Position numbers and translations under genes: made by a program. DNA of 64,000 bases from Pontibacter sp. Tf4 (lineage in GTDB: Bacteria; Bacteroidota; Bacteroidia; Cytophagales; Hymenobacteraceae): assembly GCF_014212495.1 (NCBI RefSeq), contig NZ_JACKZC010000004.1, positions 310,001 to 374,000 on the forward strand, written 5' to 3'. Below, piece after piece: positions 61,725 through 64,000 of the stretch. A model generated the notes under the pieces. It was not told the origin of the DNA. It was given only the letters and a program-made list of their open reading frames with translations, and searched no databases. Positions within the stretch are counted from its first letter, which is position 1; every line of letters begins with the position of its first letter.

Positions 61725-64000
61725 TTAGTGACGGCAGGTACAATGCTCACCGGCAATGCCTTCGAAGCGGGTGTTGGTGCCTTCGTGCCAGTCGAATGCG
61801 GTGGCGGTGCGGCTGTTTTCCCACCAGAATTTGCCTGGCTGCTTTTTATAGTTGCCTATTTCTGCCATGGTAGCAGCATCGTACAGGCGACCATTCACCA
61901 TCGTGTATTTCACGTGCTCGGTGTTCTGGATATTCTCCAGTGGGTTAGCATCCAGCACGATCAGGTCGGCCAGTTTACCCTCTTCCAGTGAGCCGATTTC
62001 CTTGCCCATGCCAATATACTCGGCACCGTTCAGGGTTGCAGCACGAAGCGCTTCCAGGTTGGTCATGCCGCCTTGCTGCAGCATCCATAGTTCCCAGTGC
62101 GCGCCTAAGCCTTGTAGCTGACCATGCGCGCCCAGGTTCACTTTTACACCGGCATCGGATAATTTTTTTGCCGATTCTGACGTCAGGATGTGGCCGTTCT
62201 TGTATTCTTCGTCAGGCACCAGTGTAACGCGGCGCGAGCGACCATCTATAACAGAACGAGGCGTGAATTTCAGCAGGCGCTCTTTTTCCCAGGCATTGGT
62301 TTTCTGGTACCAGTAGTACTCACCGGAGTTACCGGCATAGTTCACGATCAGGGTAGGGGTGTAGCCAGTTTCAGATGCTTTCCATACTTCTACCACGTCT
62401 TTGTAAAGCGGGGCAACCGGAATGTTGTGCTCAATACCGGAGTGACCATCCAGGATCATGCTCATGTTGTGGAAGAACGTAGAACCACCTTCCGGTACCA
62501 CGGTCATGTTCAGTTCGCGGGCAGCCTGAATTACCTGCTGGCGCTGCTCACGGCGTGGCTGGTTGTAGCTCTTCACCGAGAAACCGCCTACTGCTTTAAT
62601 GCGACGCAGATGCGAGCGGGCATCGTCCAGGCTGTTGATCACGGCTTTAAAGTTACCATCAGCACCGTAAAGAATAGTACCGGTAGAGTAAATGCGCGGT
62701 CCGATCATGTTACCAGCTTTCACGGCTTCCGACTGGCTGAACACCATTTCGGTAGTTGATGACGGGTCGTGCGTTGTTGTTACGCCGTATGCCAGGTTGG
62801 TGTAGTACGACCACTGCTTCTGCGGGCTCATACCGTTACGGAAAGTACCCAGGTGCGCGTGTACGTCCACTATACCAGGCATAATGGTTTTACCGGCAGC
62901 GTCTATCACTTTCGCGTCTTTCGGTATAGTTACGTTTTTGCCGACAGCCACAATGCGGTTGCCATCTACAACTATAGTTCCGCCTTCAATCACCTCGTCG
63001 CCCTTCATGGTAATGATGCGGGCGTTCGTGAAAGCTACTTTACCTTCCGGTGTATCTGTTTTCAGCACCAGGCCGATCTTTGTTCCGGTCGTATCAATAG
63101 CTGGAAGTTTATCCGGCGCGCCATCAACAAAAGCAAAACGGTTCTTGATGTCGTTTGAGAAATACTCATCGCCCAGTACCCAGTTCACTTTTTTGCTGTC
63201 GCCAGACCAATGGATACTGGTGCCGGCATCGCGGGTGAAACGGGCAACCGGAACAGCTTTGGTTTCAGCGCTCAGATCCATGCCAGAACCGTTTGCAGTA
63301 AACGGAACCACATAGCCGTTAAACAGCTCTACAAACGCCAGCCATTTGTTGTCCGGGCTTGGGTAAAACTGGTCGGTGTACTTGGATGTATAGTGCGTTT
63401 GCTCTTCTTTTCCGTTCAGGTCTACAGATTTAAAGGCTGATTTACCACCTTCATACCCAGTAAAGAAAATGCGATCAGAAGTGGCGTTGAATAGTGGAGA
63501 AGATCCGTTCTTCTGTACAAAAGTAGATTTGCCACCATCAGCAGACATGTAGTAAATGCCACGCTCGTTGCCATGCGCATAACCCATGTGGTTGTTGCCG
63601 CCTTCTTTGTTATAAACTATAAACTTACCGTTCGGCGAGAACGAAGCATTAGTGTAGAAACCTTTCTCAGCACTCAGTTTGGTTGGCTTCGCATTTTTCT
63701 TGCGGATATCCAGTTTCATGATCGCTCCGAAGTTGTCGTCGTTCCAGGTGGAGTAAACTATAGACTTACCATCTGGTGAGAAGGCAGGGTAAAACTCAAA
63801 ATCACCACCTTTGGTGATGCGCTCCGGCTTGCCGTTTGGCAGTTCCTTTTTGTAGATGTGGCCGGCAGCGTTAAATACCAGAATCTTACCATCCGGGGAG
63901 GTTACCGCATGGCGGATAGCTTTAGCTGTAAACTCTTTCGGCGATACGCCACCGTTCTTGCTGAAATCATGGCGAACGGCATCGGCAATGTAATGTGTGG
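61725..64000 (-). CDS. Amidohydrolase with N-terminal TolB-like propeller, 5' end beyond the window
   Basis: The frame is open to the right edge without a stop, so the true start is outside. An ATG at 63719 is internal. About 758 residues are visible. The upstream part has WD40-like/TolB repeats (FYPAFSPDGKSIVYSTWNDD; FYTNASFSPNGKFIVYNKEG). The C-terminal amidohydrolase domain has GKTIMPGIVDVHAHLGTF (metal HxH) and ends LADLIVLDANPLENIQNTEHV, typical of imidazolonepropionase-like hydrolases. Substrate unknown. The last residues are EGIAGEHCTCRH. Confidence 0.9.
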   Translation of the reverse strand, partial: THYIADAVRHDFSKNGGVSPKEFTAKAIRHAVTSPDGKILVFNAAGHIYKKELPNGKPERITKGGDFEFYPAFSPDGKSIVYSTWNDDNFGAIMKLDIRKKNAKPTKLSAEKGFYTNASFSPNGKFIVYNKEGGNNHMGYAHGNERGIYYMSADGGKSTFVQKNGSSPLFNATSDRIFFTGYEGGKSAFKSVDLNGKEEQTHYTSKYTDQFYPSPDNKWLAFVELFNGYVVPFTANGSGMDLSAETKAVPVARFTRDAGTSIHWSGDSKKVNWVLGDEYFSNDIKNRFAFVDGAPDKLPAIDTTGTKIGLVLKTDTPEGKVAFTNARIITMKGDEVIEGGTIVVDGNRIVAVGKNVTIPKDAKVIDAAGKTIMPGIVDVHAHLGTFRNGMSPQKQWSYYTNLAYGVTTTHDPSSTTEMVFSQSEAVKAGNMIGPRIYSTGTILYGADGNFKAVINSLDDARSHLRRIKAVGGFSVKSYNQPRREQRQQVIQAARELNMTVVPEGGSTFFHNMSMILDGHSGIEHNIPVAPLYKDVVEVWKASETGYTPTLIVNYAGNSGEYYWYQKTNAWEKERLLKFTPRSVIDGRSRRVTLVPDEEYKNGHILTSESAKKLSDAGVKVNLGAHGQLQGLGAHWELWMLQQGGMTNLEALRAATLNGAEYIGMGKEIGSLEEGKLADLIVLDANPLENIQNTEHVKYTMVNGRLYDAATMAEIGNYKKQPGKFWWENSRTATAFDWHEGTNTRFEGIAGEHCTCRH

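Overview
The window looks like chromosomal DNA of a mid-GC Bacteroidota bacterium, most likely a Cytophagales member of the Hymenobacteraceae (Pontibacter-like; this genus is an inference). The signs are a fused LpxC-FabZ, a PorX-type response regulator of the type IX secretion system, an acyl-CoA reductase paired with a dicluster ferredoxin, DUF4197/DUF4846/DUF885 proteins, BlaI/M56 sensors fused to TonB C-terminal domains, and Bacteroidota promoter boxes (TAnnTTTG). About 60 protein genes are supported. I found no rRNA, tRNA or CRISPR array.

Layout. 1-5,100: tail of an unknown gene, acyl-CoA reductase facing a ferredoxin, a pentapeptide-repeat protein, valS. 6,170-10,960: lpxD, lpxC/fabZ, lpxA, an ABC ATPase and a YebC regulator (lipid A and fatty acid synthesis). 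11,540-18,920: erythromycin-esterase-like protein, DUF4197 lipoprotein, cinA, an E2 acyltransferase and three envelope proteins. 19,620-24,350: HD phosphohydrolase, then porX-tsaE-ald as one overlapping operon. 24,940-29,890: flavin reductase, fumarylacetoacetase, Nfu and Mrp iron-sulfur proteins. 30,080-37,340: small membrane protein, macro-domain protein, dnaG, ribBA, an ABC exporter. 37,450-47,960: peptidases and membrane proteins, PhzF, DoxX, surE. 48,040-52,930: BlaI, an M56-TonB fusion and three more TonB-C-terminal-domain proteins. 53,010-60,880: phosphatase, acetyltransferase, glycosyltransferase, NUDIX, TerB, nucleotidyltransferase, phosphoesterase, DUF4846. 60,940-61,660: a small DUF559 endonuclease gene inside nested inverted repeats. 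61,725-64,000: an amidohydrolase with a TolB-like propeller that runs off the window.

The non-coding DNA is the most unusual part. The palindrome CTATAG, mostly as AACTATAGTT, is massively repeated in intergenic DNA, inside genes, in terminator stems and at stop codons; at 35,671-35,676 one copy supplies the stop codons of two convergent genes. Four composite intergenic repeat blocks of about 0.6-0.9 kb (near 5.1, 18.9, 27.5 and 57.5 kb) share the same ordered modules, including covarying short hairpins and a hairpin-plus-GGGG-tail element. The ends of the DUF559 cassette have the same hairpin-plus-tail shape, which suggests, without proof, a nuclease-linked mobile repeat system similar in concept to REP/RAYT.
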